Assembly (NCBI GenBank): GCA_018524345.1
Contig: JADQAZ010000002.1
Span: forward strand, 186,001-250,000
Direction: 5' to 3'
DNA: 64,000 nt
Source: Harenicola maris
GTDB taxonomy: Bacteria; Pseudomonadota; Alphaproteobacteria; Rhodobacterales; Rhodobacteraceae
Made by a program: the position numbers and the translations under genes. This document shows positions 1-8,800 of this stretch, piece by piece. Numbering within the stretch: position 1 is the first letter of the stretch; every line of letters starts with the position of its first letter. The notes under the pieces were generated by a model. It saw nothing but the letters and a program-made list of their open reading frames with translations. It did no database searches and was not told the origin of the DNA.

Positions 1-212
1 AACGCGTTCTGGTGCGGCTGGCCGAGGCCACGCCGATCACCGGCGGGCTGCTGCTCGAACTGTTGGAGCTTGACGGCGAGGCCGTCGAACCCGCGCCCCA
101 CCACGGCGGAAGCGGCTACAAAGGCCGCCCGCCCAAGCGCAAGGAACGCCGCGCCAAGGGCAAGGCCAACGCCAAGAAACGCAAGGTCTCGCGGCAGCGT
201 AAGGCGAAATAG
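1..212 (+). CDS. rnr: Ribonuclease R, C-terminal fragment
   Basis: The window opens inside a gene read in frame from base 3 to a TAG at 210-212. The visible residues (about VRLAEATPITGGLLLELLEL) match the end of the S1 domain of Rhodobacteraceae RNase R, followed by a highly basic Lys/Arg-rich tail (GRPPKRKERRAK and on). RNase R is the processive 3'-5' exoribonuclease that degrades structured RNA; basic tails of this kind help it engage structured RNA and ribosomes. The catalytic RNB domain lies outside the window, so the assignment rests on the S1 end and the tail. The next ATG follows the stop with no gap. Confidence 0.75.
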   Translation, partial: RVLVRLAEATPITGGLLLELLELDGEAVEPAPHHGGSGYKGRPPKRKERRAKGKANAKKRKVSRQRKAK

Positions 213-500
213 ATGCGCATCATCGGCCTGATCTACACCGGCTTGGCGATCTTTATCGCCCTGCAGGCAGAGGCCTATTTTGACCAGAACGCCTATAACA
301 TCCACCTCTTGCTCGACCTTAGCGAAGAGCAAACCGACCAGCTGCGCAGCTTTGCCCCCCTTGTCGCCATTGCCCCGCTGGCCCTGATCGCCCTGACCAG
401 CCTGCTGACCCGCAGGGTGATCTGGGCCGCTGTTATGGCGCTCTGCGCCGGCCTCGTCTGGATGGCCAGCACCAGCGCGATCGGCATCCTCTACCCCTGA
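213..500 (+). CDS. Small conserved-type membrane protein
   Basis: A 95-residue protein whose ATG directly follows the stop codon of the RNase R gene, so it is almost certainly co-translated with it. Three hydrophobic segments can be seen: residues about 3-21 (IIGLIYTGLAIFIALQAEA), about 47-64 (FAPLVAIAPLALIALTSLL) and about 69-92. I recognise no family and assign no function. Adjacency to rnr is the only contextual clue, and the absence of a gap argues for a real gene rather than a chance frame. Confidence 0.6.
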   Translation: MRIIGLIYTGLAIFIALQAEAYFDQNAYNIHLLLDLSEEQTDQLRSFAPLVAIAPLALIALTSLLTRRVIWAAVMALCAGLVWMASTSAIGILYP

Positions 501-517
501 CACCCCGAAAGGCGGCG

Positions 518-889
518 TCAGCCCCCCGTCTTGGCACGGTGATAGCGCAGGGCATAGGCGATCACAGGGCGCAGCCGATCCGCCATCCCCGCAACATCGC
601 CCACGCGAATGGCGCGGTTGCCCTCGATCACGCCCGCCTCGGGAAACAAGGGCGCGTGGCGGGCGATCACATCGCTCTGGCAATGGGCAAACAGCGCCAG
701 AGATCCATCCTGGAGCGCCCCGATCCGCAGGGTCGAGCCGATATCGGTGAGATAGGCAGGCTGGCCCCAACGCAGAGCCTCTTGCAACGGCCCGATGTCC
801 TCAAGGCCCGCCGCCACCTCGGCAATCAACGCCCGCAACGCCCCCGCCCCTTCGGGCAGAGCGTCAAGGGCGTCCTCCACTGCGCTCAT
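518..889 (-). CDS. DUF1801-type protein
   Basis: About 123 residues from the ATG at 889 (MSAVEDALDALPEG); longer in-frame upstream sequence is discarded because it lies inside the upstream GST gene. The pattern LRALIAEVAAGL...LQEALRWGQPAYL...GSTLRIG..QDGSLALFAHC is typical of DUF1801/YdhG-like proteins, a small fold of unknown biochemical role. Its ATG overlaps the TGA of the GST gene (ATGA, 886-889), so the two are translationally coupled and the WYL regulator next door probably controls both. Confidence 0.7.
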   Translation of the reverse strand: MSAVEDALDALPEGAGALRALIAEVAAGLEDIGPLQEALRWGQPAYLTDIGSTLRIGALQDGSLALFAHCQSDVIARHAPLFPEAGVIEGNRAIRVGDVAGMADRLRPVIAYALRYHRAKTGG

Positions 890-1581
890 GCCAGCGCCGC
901 GTTGAAACGGTCGATATACTCCATCAAGACAGCATCCCCCTTGACCCGCCGCACCAACGGCGTCTCCACCGGCGTTTTCACCCAAGCCTCCAGCATAGAG
1001 GCAAGGCTTATGTCCGCCAATGTCGGCGCCGCGCCAAACAAAAACCCGTCCGGATGAAGCATCCCGGCGGCGGCGGCCAAATCCTCCTCCGCACGGATCA
1101 TCAGGTCCGCCTCCGAAAGCCGCCCAAGCCCCTGCACCTTCATCCCCCTGCGCAGACCCCGCCGCAGCATCCCCGGCAAGACCCGCCGCACCACCGGCGG
1201 CATCCCCTTGAAATACACCCTGCGCACCACAGGCCAGACATCATCGCGGCCCCAACGGTCCAGCATGCCAAGGAAATACATATGCTCATCCGCCATCCGG
1301 ATAATGGCATGGGACAGGGCCCGCTCCCGCGCCGAAAGACCGGGCATGAAATCCGCCCCCTGTTGCTCCAGATAGGCGCGGATCAGGTTGGTATCGGCGA
1401 TCACCTCGCCGCTCTCCAACCGGATCGCAGGCAGCTTACCATAGGGCATCTTGCGCGGATCATCGAGGTCCTCGCGCTGCCACGCCGCCCCCGCAAGGGT
1501 CAGCATATGCCGCGCCTTGACGCAAAAGGGGCTGAGGGCAAAACTATTCAATCCGGCGGGGAAGGTAAGCAAAGTGATCAT
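886..1581 (-). CDS. Glutathione S-transferase family protein
   Basis: 231 residues. The N-terminal thioredoxin-like half (LLTFPAGLNSFALSPFCVKARHMLTLAG) carries the SPFCVKAR element of the GST/metaxin branch, then GKLPAIRLESGEVIADTNLI, the cis-Pro and Ser/Thr glutathione-site region. The C-terminal half is helical, with the GST capping motif APTLADISLASMLEAW. GSTs conjugate or reduce electrophiles with glutathione in the cytoplasm; the substrate cannot be read from sequence. It is the first gene of a two-gene operon with the DUF1801 protein and diverges from a WYL-type regulator. Confidence 0.8.
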   Translation of the reverse strand: MITLLTFPAGLNSFALSPFCVKARHMLTLAGAAWQREDLDDPRKMPYGKLPAIRLESGEVIADTNLIRAYLEQQGADFMPGLSARERALSHAIIRMADEHMYFLGMLDRWGRDDVWPVVRRVYFKGMPPVVRRVLPGMLRRGLRRGMKVQGLGRLSEADLMIRAEEDLAAAAGMLHPDGFLFGAAPTLADISLASMLEAWVKTPVETPLVRRVKGDAVLMEYIDRFNAALA

Positions 1582-1633
1582 GGGTCATATCCAGTTCGAG
1601 GTAAAATTTCTGCCCCAGTGCTAGGGCCTCCTC

Positions 1634-1650
1634 CTGTCAATTATTGTCAG
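1634..1650. promoter_or_regulatory. 17-bp palindromic operator candidate
   Basis: Between the divergent GST operon (start 1581) and the WYL regulator (start 1673) lies CTGTCAATTATTGTCAG, an inverted repeat of the form CTGnCAATnATTGnCAG. Its position 23 bp before the regulator start and 53 bp from the GST start fits an autoregulatory operator of the regulator. I saw no other palindrome of this quality in the gap. Binding is inferred. Confidence 0.5.
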
Positions 1651-1672
1651 CATGGGATAGCATAACCACACC

Positions 1673-2401
1673 ATGTCACGCACACACCGCCTGTTTCACC
1701 TTATGCAGCTTATGCGCCGCATGCCCCCGCCGGTCACGGCGGCGCAACTGGGCGCGGAAACCGGCGTCTCCGCCCGCTCCATCCACCGCGACATCGACAC
1801 CCTGCGCGAACTTGGCGCGGTGATCGATGGGGCGGCGGGCTATGGCTATACCCTGACAGAGGACGCCGCCCTCCCCCCGCTGATGTTCGAAGCCGAGGAG
1901 ATCGAGGCCCTTGTTCTGGGCCTGCGCGAGGTGCAGGCCGTGGGCGACCCCGATCTTGCGCAGGCCGCAGGGGCGGCTCTGGCCAAGCTCGGCGGCCGCC
2001 TGCCCCCGCGCCAAGCGCACCGGCTGAAAAACGCCGTGCTGAATGCGCGGCGCTTTCGCACCCCGCCCGCCCCCGGCGTGAATGTCCGCATCCTGCGCGA
2101 GGCGACATGGGACGAGACCGAGGTGATCTTTGACTACACCGATGCCAAAGGCGCCCAGACCCAGAGGCAAGTGCGCCCCCTGTCCATCGTGTCGATGGAC
2201 GCGGCCCATTGCCTGCTGGCATGGTGCGTGCTGCGGCAGGATTTCCGCGCCTTCCGCCTCGACCGGATGGGCGCCCTACAAGTGACCAGCACATCCTTCC
2301 GCCCCGCCCGCATCGGCCTGCTGCGCGACTATCTGGAACAAATCAGCTGCGACAGCACCGCCGAAACCACCCGCAGCCACCAACAAGATGCGCAGCCCTG
2401 A
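1673..2401 (+). CDS. YafY-type HTH/WYL-domain transcriptional regulator
   Basis: 242 residues. Residues 1-60 form an HTH_11 winged helix (HRLFHLMQLMRR...TAAQLGAETGVSARSIHRDIDTLRELGAVID). The central and C-terminal part is a WYL domain in a diverged form: VIFDYTDAKG...QVRPLSIVSMDAAHCLLAWCVLRQDFRAFRLDRMGAL. In YafY-type regulators this domain senses a small ligand or nucleic acid. The gene diverges from the GST/DUF1801 operon, which it most likely represses or activates through the palindrome at 1634-1650. The ligand is unknown. Confidence 0.85.
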   Translation: MSRTHRLFHLMQLMRRMPPPVTAAQLGAETGVSARSIHRDIDTLRELGAVIDGAAGYGYTLTEDAALPPLMFEAEEIEALVLGLREVQAVGDPDLAQAAGAALAKLGGRLPPRQAHRLKNAVLNARRFRTPPAPGVNVRILREATWDETEVIFDYTDAKGAQTQRQVRPLSIVSMDAAHCLLAWCVLRQDFRAFRLDRMGALQVTSTSFRPARIGLLRDYLEQISCDSTAETTRSHQQDAQP

Positions 2402-2449
2402 ACCCCGCCCCAATCCCCAAGCCGTGGGCGGAGACCCGCTTGGGCGATT

Positions 2450-2478
2450 TTGCCCGAAGGGCCATGGCGCACTATATA
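2450..2478 (+). promoter_or_regulatory. Sigma-70-type promoter candidate for the lytic transglycosylase
   Basis: TTGCCC at 2450-2455, a 17-bp spacer and TATATA at 2473-2478, ending 36 bp before the ATG at 2515. Spacing and hexamers fit a housekeeping promoter; it was recognised by eye only. Confidence 0.45.
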
Positions 2479-2514
2479 CCCCAAAACAATACCACCAAGA
2501 GCAGGGTGCAAAAC

Positions 2515-3783
2515 ATGAAACGATTCTGGGTGCCAGCGGCGCTTGCCGCGCTGTGGCTTGCCGAACAGGCAGGCGCAGAGCAGGCCGTCACAAAATCCCC
2601 CCGCCCCACGGCGCGGGCAGAGACAAACAACACTGTGGTCGCGGTGCCCAAGGCCTCCGGCGTGAACATCGGCTTTCAAAACTGGCTCAAGGATTTTCGC
2701 AAACGCGCCTTGGCACAGGGCATTTCCGACAGCACCCTGAACGCCGCGCTCAAGGGCATCCACTACGACGCCAGCGTCATCGCGCGGGATTCGAACCAGT
2801 CCGAATTCACCAAAACCATCTGGGACTACCTCGACAGCGCCGCTAGCGACAGCCGCATCGAAAACGGCAAGGCCGCCCTGACCCAGCACGCCAAGGTGCT
2901 GGCCGAGATCGAGGCCCGCTATGCCGTGCCGCCCGAGGTCGTGGTCGCCGTCTGGGGCATGGAAAGCGCCTATGGCACCTTTCGCGGCTCGCAAAACGTG
3001 GTGCAATCCCTGGCCACCCTCGCCTATGACGGACGGCGCGGCGCGTTTTTCGAGGAACAACTCCTCGCGGCCCTCAAGATCATCGCCAATGGCGATGTGA
3101 CCGCCGAGGGCATGACAGGAAGCTGGGCCGGCGCCATGGGCCACACACAGTTCATCCCCACCAGCTACCTCGCCTATGCGGTGGATTTCCGGGGTGATGG
3201 CAAGCGCGACATCTGGTCGGATGACCCGATGGACGCCCTCGCCTCAACCGCCGCCTACCTCGCCCGCCACGGCTGGGAGCCGGGCCAGCCTTGGGGCGTT
3301 GAGGTCACCCTGCCAAAGGATTTCGACTACGCCCTGACCGGCAAAGCCACCCGCAAATCGCCCGAAGACTGGGCCGCCCTCGGCCTGCGCGATACGCAAG
3401 GGCAGATCGTGCCGAACCACGGCGCCGCCTCGATCCTGCTGCCCGCAGGGGCGGGGGGCGCGGCCTTTATGATCTTTGACAATTTCAAGGTAATCTCGCG
3501 CTACAATGCCGCCGATGCCTATGTCATGGGCGTCGGCCACCTAAGCGACCGCCTCGCCGGCGGGCCCGCGATCAAAGCCGCCTGGCCGCGCAGCGACCGC
3601 GCCCTGCTGCGCGAGGAGCGCAAGGAGTTACAGCGCCTTCTGACCCGCGCGGGGTTCTCCACCGGCGGTGTCGACGGGCGGATCGGGCCGAACAGCATCA
3701 AGGCGCTGCGGCGCTATCAGCTGGCGCAGGGATTGGTGCCCGATGGCTACCCCTCGTTAAAGGTGCTGGAACGTCTGCGTTAA
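2515..3783 (+). CDS. Lytic murein transglycosylase (MltB-like, SLT_2) with C-terminal peptidoglycan-binding domain
   Basis: 422 residues from the ATG at 2515; the open frame extends upstream, but the chosen start gives a clean signal peptide (MKRFWVPAALAALWLAEQAGA) and a promoter just ahead. The body is an SLT_2 domain (NWLKDFRKRALAQGISDSTLNAAL) with the catalytic Glu at about residue 150 in VWGMESAYGTFRG, and GAMGHTQFIPTSYLAYAVDFRGDGKRDIW. The last 60 residues are a PG_binding_1 module (RGFS-like LTRAGFSTGGVDGRIGPNS). The enzyme cleaves the MurNAc-GlcNAc bond to 1,6-anhydro-MurNAc in the periplasm. It converges on PBP1C, another cell-wall gene. Confidence 0.92.
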   Translation: MKRFWVPAALAALWLAEQAGAEQAVTKSPRPTARAETNNTVVAVPKASGVNIGFQNWLKDFRKRALAQGISDSTLNAALKGIHYDASVIARDSNQSEFTKTIWDYLDSAASDSRIENGKAALTQHAKVLAEIEARYAVPPEVVVAVWGMESAYGTFRGSQNVVQSLATLAYDGRRGAFFEEQLLAALKIIANGDVTAEGMTGSWAGAMGHTQFIPTSYLAYAVDFRGDGKRDIWSDDPMDALASTAAYLARHGWEPGQPWGVEVTLPKDFDYALTGKATRKSPEDWAALGLRDTQGQIVPNHGAASILLPAGAGGAAFMIFDNFKVISRYNAADAYVMGVGHLSDRLAGGPAIKAAWPRSDRALLREERKELQRLLTRAGFSTGGVDGRIGPNSIKALRRYQLAQGLVPDGYPSLKVLERLR

Positions 3784-3842
3784 CCGCCGCGGGGGCGCAA
3801 AGATTTTGTGCCTCCGGCGGGGATATTTGACCCAATAAGAAA
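3784..3842. repeat. Convergent 3'-end hairpin plus dispersed repeat copy 1
   Basis: Between the convergent stops of the transglycosylase and PBP1C. Bases 3784-3820 can fold into a long imperfect stem (CCGCCG against CGGCGG, then GGGGCGCAAA against TTTGTGCCTC, loop GAT) likely to act as a two-way terminator. Bases 3810-3842 carry GATATTTG-NN-CCAATAAGAA, which recurs in inverted orientation at 17684-17716, also between convergent genes. Confidence 0.55.
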
Positions 3843-3850
3843 CAGGGGGA

Positions 3851-5893
3851 TCAGCGCAACCGGACGCGGGACTGTGCGCTGCGCCCTTTGGCGTCGATCA
3901 CCGAGAGGGTGACAAAGCCGGGGCCAGGGTGCGGAAGCTCGGCGCTGCGCCCGCGCGCCTTGACGGCGAGGGGGCGGCCATTGGCGAGCCATGTGAAGGG
4001 CGGGATGCCATCGCGGACCTTGACCACAAGCGAGTCTGTCGGCTGCATTTCCAGCTCTGCGCCATCGGGCGGGAAGGCGAGCTTGGGGGCATGGGGGTCT
4101 GCGGTGAAGGCCGCGTCGCGGGGGGCGAAGCGTTGCAGCGGCTGCGGCAGCGCGGCGGTGGAGAGCAGGAGCACACCGGGAGGCGGCGGCGGCAAGGCCT
4201 CGCGCCGTGGTTTGAGCCTGTCGAAAGCCTCGAACAGGATCGGGGCGGCCACATCACCGCCAAAGGCACCGGGCACCGGCGTGCCATCGGCGCGGCCCAT
4301 CCAGACGCCGATGACATGTTCCCCGTCATAGCCCACAGCCCATGTGTCACGGTGGCCATAGCTGGTGCCGGTTTTATAGGCCATCGGCCCGATGGAGGCC
4401 CGCGGCGGCGGCGCGAGGCCGGAGAGGATATGGCCGACCTGCCATGCGGCCTCTGGTGTCAGCACGGTTTTGCCCGCCTGCGCCTGTTGCGGCAGAACAT
4501 GAAGCGGGCGGCTTTCGCCGTGATTGGCAAGGGCGGCATAGAGCTGTGTCAGATCATGCAGGGTCAACCCGACGCCGCCAAGGGCGATGGCCAGCCCCGG
4601 CGCGCCGCCGGGCAGCTTTGGCTCCGCCCCCGAATGGCGCAGGCGCGTCATCAGGTTGGCGGGGCCGATGGCCTGGGTCAGGGCCACCACCGGCAGGTTG
4701 AGCGAGAGCTGCAGCGCCTCGCGCACGCGCAGGGTGCCGCGAAATTCACCGTCGAAATTCAGCGGGGCGTAGCCTGCGAAATCCTGCGGCCTGTCGTCGA
4801 TCAGGGTTTCGGGGTGGGCCAGCCCCTGATCGAAGGCCAGCCCGTAGACGAGGGGTTTGAGCGTCGAGCCGGGGGAGCGCAGGGCGCGGGTCATATCAAC
4901 ATATCCCTGACGCGGCAGATCGGTGTAATCGGGCGAGCCGACAGAGGCGAGCACCTCGCCGCTGCGATGATCCGCCACGAGGATGGCCAGCGACAGTTGC
5001 CGCCCCGCAGCGGCAGCGCGGGCGCGTGCCAGCGCCTCAAGCTGCCTTTGCAGGCCCGGATCAATGGTGGTGACATGGCGCTGCGTCAGCGGCTCTGCCT
5101 GCATCAGGCGCTCTGCCAGATGCGGGGCCAGCGCGGGAAAGGCCGCGCGGCTGTTCGGCACCGGATCAAGCAGCGCCGCCTGCGCCGCATCGGCGCTGAG
5201 CAACCCGCCCGCCACTGCGCGGTGCAGAACCCTGCGCCGCGCCGCCGCCGCGCGTCCGGGGGCGCGATCCGGCCTGCGGGCCTCTGGCGATTGGGGCAGG
5301 GCCACAAGCAGGGCCGCTTGGGCGGGCGTCAGGCGCCGCGGCTCTTTGCCGAAATAGGCAAAGCTCGCGGCGCGGACTCCCTCAAGGTTGCCGCCAAAAG
5401 GCGCGCGGTTCAGATACAGGGTAAGGATCTGCGCCTTGCTCAGCCGCCGCTCCATGGCAAGCGCCACGCGCATCTGGCGCAGCTTGCCGCCCCATTGCCC
5501 CGTTGTGCCATCCTCCAACAGCCGCGCGGTTTGCATCGTCAGGGTCGAGCCCCCCGAAATCACCCGCCCGTTCAACGCCGCCTGCCACAGGGCGCGCGCC
5601 ATGGCGCGGGGGTCCACCCCGGCGTGATCCCAGAACCGCTTGTCCTCGAACCCCGTTAGCATGGCGATATAGCCCGCGTCGACCTCGCCCGCCTCCACCC
5701 CAAGGCGCCAGCGCCCATCGGCCACGGTAAAGGCGCGCAACAGCGTGCCGTCCCTGCCCAGAACCTCCACCGAGGTTTCCGCCAGCAGGGGCGGCATCTG
5801 CGTCGCATCGACCCAATCGTCAAAGCCGTCGCGCGCCGCCCCCGCAAGGCCAAGGGCAACGGCCGCCCCGATCAGCCAGCGGGCAGGGCGCAT
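3851..5893 (-). CDS. pbpC: Penicillin-binding protein 1C
   Basis: 680 residues from the ATG at 5893 (MRPARWLIGAAVALGLAGAA, an uncleaved anchor). GT51 glycosyltransferase motifs: FEDKRFWDHAGVDPRAMARA and SGGSTLTMQTARLL. Transpeptidase motifs: SPGSTLKP with nucleophile Ser about 343, SLN in QLSLNLPVV, and KTGTSYGHRD around 507. A C-terminal BiPBP_C domain (LAFPPDGAELEMQ...PFTWLANGRPL) marks it as PBP1C rather than 1A/1B. It polymerises and crosslinks peptidoglycan at the inner membrane. Its ATG overlaps the stop of the alpha-2-macroglobulin gene (TGATG), the classic bacterial pairing in which the macroglobulin guards and PBP1C repairs the wall. Confidence 0.95.
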   Translation of the reverse strand: MRPARWLIGAAVALGLAGAARDGFDDWVDATQMPPLLAETSVEVLGRDGTLLRAFTVADGRWRLGVEAGEVDAGYIAMLTGFEDKRFWDHAGVDPRAMARALWQAALNGRVISGGSTLTMQTARLLEDGTTGQWGGKLRQMRVALAMERRLSKAQILTLYLNRAPFGGNLEGVRAASFAYFGKEPRRLTPAQAALLVALPQSPEARRPDRAPGRAAAARRRVLHRAVAGGLLSADAAQAALLDPVPNSRAAFPALAPHLAERLMQAEPLTQRHVTTIDPGLQRQLEALARARAAAAGRQLSLAILVADHRSGEVLASVGSPDYTDLPRQGYVDMTRALRSPGSTLKPLVYGLAFDQGLAHPETLIDDRPQDFAGYAPLNFDGEFRGTLRVREALQLSLNLPVVALTQAIGPANLMTRLRHSGAEPKLPGGAPGLAIALGGVGLTLHDLTQLYAALANHGESRPLHVLPQQAQAGKTVLTPEAAWQVGHILSGLAPPPRASIGPMAYKTGTSYGHRDTWAVGYDGEHVIGVWMGRADGTPVPGAFGGDVAAPILFEAFDRLKPRREALPPPPPGVLLLSTAALPQPLQRFAPRDAAFTADPHAPKLAFPPDGAELEMQPTDSLVVKVRDGIPPFTWLANGRPLAVKARGRSAELPHPGPGFVTLSVIDAKGRSAQSRVRLR

Positions 5894-8800
5894 CAGTTCA
5901 CCGTCACCCGCCCGGCATCGGTATGGGCGCGGAAATGCGGGCGATACATGTCTTCGACACTCGCCGCCGGATGATGATAATCCCCCGGTGAAATCGCCCG
6001 CACGATATAGGCAAGGCGGAAGGGCTCTTTCTTGCGCCAGTCCACCGCCGCAAGGAACCGCTCCTGACGGAACTCCGAATGCTGCGCCGTGGCGGGTTTG
6101 AGCCATTCGAGCGCGGAAATATCCCCCGCGCGGAGCAGGTTCGGGTTGTCGATCTCGAAGCCCGCAGGCAGCGGATCATCCACCATCAGGCGGGCCTCCC
6201 CCTCGGCAAAGGGGGTCACGGTCAGCACCGTCACCATACGGTCCCCCGTCACCGCGCCGGATGGGTTCACCGGCTCCCCCTCCATCGAGAAATACTCGCG
6301 CTTGATGGCATAACCATTGCCGCCTGCGGGCTCCGGCACCTGCGGCACGCCAAAGGTGGTCAGGGTCACCGTGGCCTCGCGGCCCGACCCGTTGCGCACC
6401 AAAAGATCGGCGGCACCGGCCTGATCCTCCAGCACCTGAACCATCGGGCCAGAGAGCGGCACACCATCCACCGTGATCCCCGTTTGCGGGGCGGCGTCAA
6501 TCAGGGCCGAGGCCGCCATCAGCGACCAGACGGCCTCCTGCGTCGACATCCGGCGGCTGGATCCCGTGACACGCACGGCCAAAGCATCCTGATCGATCAC
6601 CTGCGTTCCGGCCTCCGCCGCCAGCGCCAGAACCGCCGCCGCATCGCGCCGGTTGGTGCCGTAATCCGCCCGCCAAACAGGGGCGTCCTTCTCCGGAACT
6701 TCACCAATCATCTGCTGCGCCGCGACAAGGAACATCTTATCCGCCCGCTGCTGATCGCCATAAAACGCCAGCGCAGAGGCAATCTGCGCCGAGGCCAGCG
6801 GCGTTGCGAAATCGCGCGCCTTCACATCGGCATAATAGCGCAGATCGCTCATCGAGGCCGCCCCCTCGCGGGCCAGCACCATTAGGGCATAGGCAAGGTT
6901 CTGCCCCCCGTGGTCGAAATCGGGGGCGTAGTTCACACGGTTGCGCAGGTTATCCAGCGCAGAGCGGAAGGCCGTCTCCGGCACGTCAAACCCCTGCGCC
7001 TTGGCGCGGCTGAGGAAGTCGGTGACATAGGCATCCAGCCAGAAATCCCCGTCCACCGCGCGCCACAGCCCAAAGCCGCCAGAGGGCGCCTGCCGCGCCA
7101 ACACACGCTCGATCCCCTCCTCCACACGGGCACGGATCTGGTCGCGCTGCTCAAGGCCCATGGCCTCGGCCACCTGCTCGAAATACAAAAGCGGCAGGGC
7201 GCGGCTGGTGGTCTGCTCGGTGCAGCCATAGGGGTAGCGGTCCAGCGTCGCCAAAAGCCCCGGCGCATCGAACCGCGCCAGCGGCCCCATGGCCAGCGTG
7301 GCCTTGCCACTGCCCGGCTGCATCCCCTCGAACACATCGCGGCTGAAGGTAAAGGTATCCCCCGCCGCAAGGGCAAAGCGGCTGGTCCGCGTGACCTCGG
7401 GATCATTGATCTGCACCGGCAGGGTCAACGCCTTGCGCAAGAGTTTCCCATCAGGCGTCCGCAGCATAACCCCCACCGTATAAAGCCCCGGAAGCTGCGC
7501 CGTGACAGGCACGCGCAGCGTGGCTTTGCCGCCTGTTTCCAGGCGCACCGCGGCAGGCAGATCAGCAGTATCGAGGGCAAGCCCCTCGGCCACCAAACTC
7601 ACCTCCACATCGCCCGCGGGCCCCTCTGCATGGACAAGCTCCAAGAGCATCTGCCCCCGATCCCCCGGCGCCATAAAGCGCGGCAGAGTCGCGGTCAGAA
7701 CAACAGGGTCGCGCACCAGAACCTCGGCATCCGCCTGCCCCACGGCGCTGTCTGACCAGACAACCCCCATCAGCCGGACAGAGCCGTTGAACGACGGCAT
7801 ATCAAACGTCGTGCGCGCCGTGCCATCCGGCCCAACCGTCAGCGGGCCAGAGAAATAGGCAACCAGCTCCTCCGTCGGCGGCGGGTTGGTCTGGCGGTTG
7901 GTTTCCGCATTGCCCCCGCCCGAGCGCACAGTGCCCTCGGCCCCGTTCAGCCCGTCAATCAACCGGCCATAGACATCGCGCAGCCCCATGCCCAGCTTAC
8001 GCTGACCAAAGTAATGCCCAGAGGGGTCCGGCGGCTCAAACCCGGTGATGTTCAAAATGCCCTGATCCACGGCGGCGATGGTGGCATAGACCGTCTCGCC
8101 CGCGGCGGCCCCCTCCACCCGCAGCACCGCCTCCAGCGGCGCACGGGGGCGGGCGGTGTCCGGCACGTCGAAGCGCGCGGTCAACTGCTTGGCCCCGGGA
8201 TCAACGGCGGCATAGCTCAGCCCCAGCGCCCGCGCAGGATTGCGCCCCGCAGGCGCATCCATCGGCCGGATCACAGAGGCCGTCACATAGGCCCCCGCGC
8301 CCCAACCATCCGTCACATCCAGATCAATCAGGTTCTCGCCTTCCGTCACCTCAACGGTCTGGAAATCAATCAACCGGTTCGACACCACAGTCACCACCGC
8401 TTTGCCCGCATAGCGCGGCACAAGACGCAAACGCGCCGTCTCGCCGCTGCGATAGGCGGGCTTGTCGAGGGAAAGCTCAAGCGTATCAGGCGTCGAAGAA
8501 GCCTCCGCAGGGGCATACCACCCGGCCCATAACTTCACCGAGGAGGCGGTGTATGCGCCATCCATGCGCTCCACCACCAGCTCGTAATTGCCCCAATCCA
8601 CACGGCCGGACACCTCAACCGGATCGTCAATGCGCGTCTCGCCGCTGGCAACGCGGGTGCGGGTTGTCGTCGCCTCCCAGTTCCAGTTGCCATGCTGCGC
8701 ATACCACTGATAGCGCGTGCGCAACCGGTTCAGCGTCCAGCGCACCTGCATCGGCTCCGCCGCGCCATCGGCCCCAACGGAAATCAGGGTAAAGCCCGCA

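Noticed and set aside
3929..5659. 576-codon open frame opposite pbpC
   Set aside because: Antisense to all PBP1C motifs; no domain of its own.
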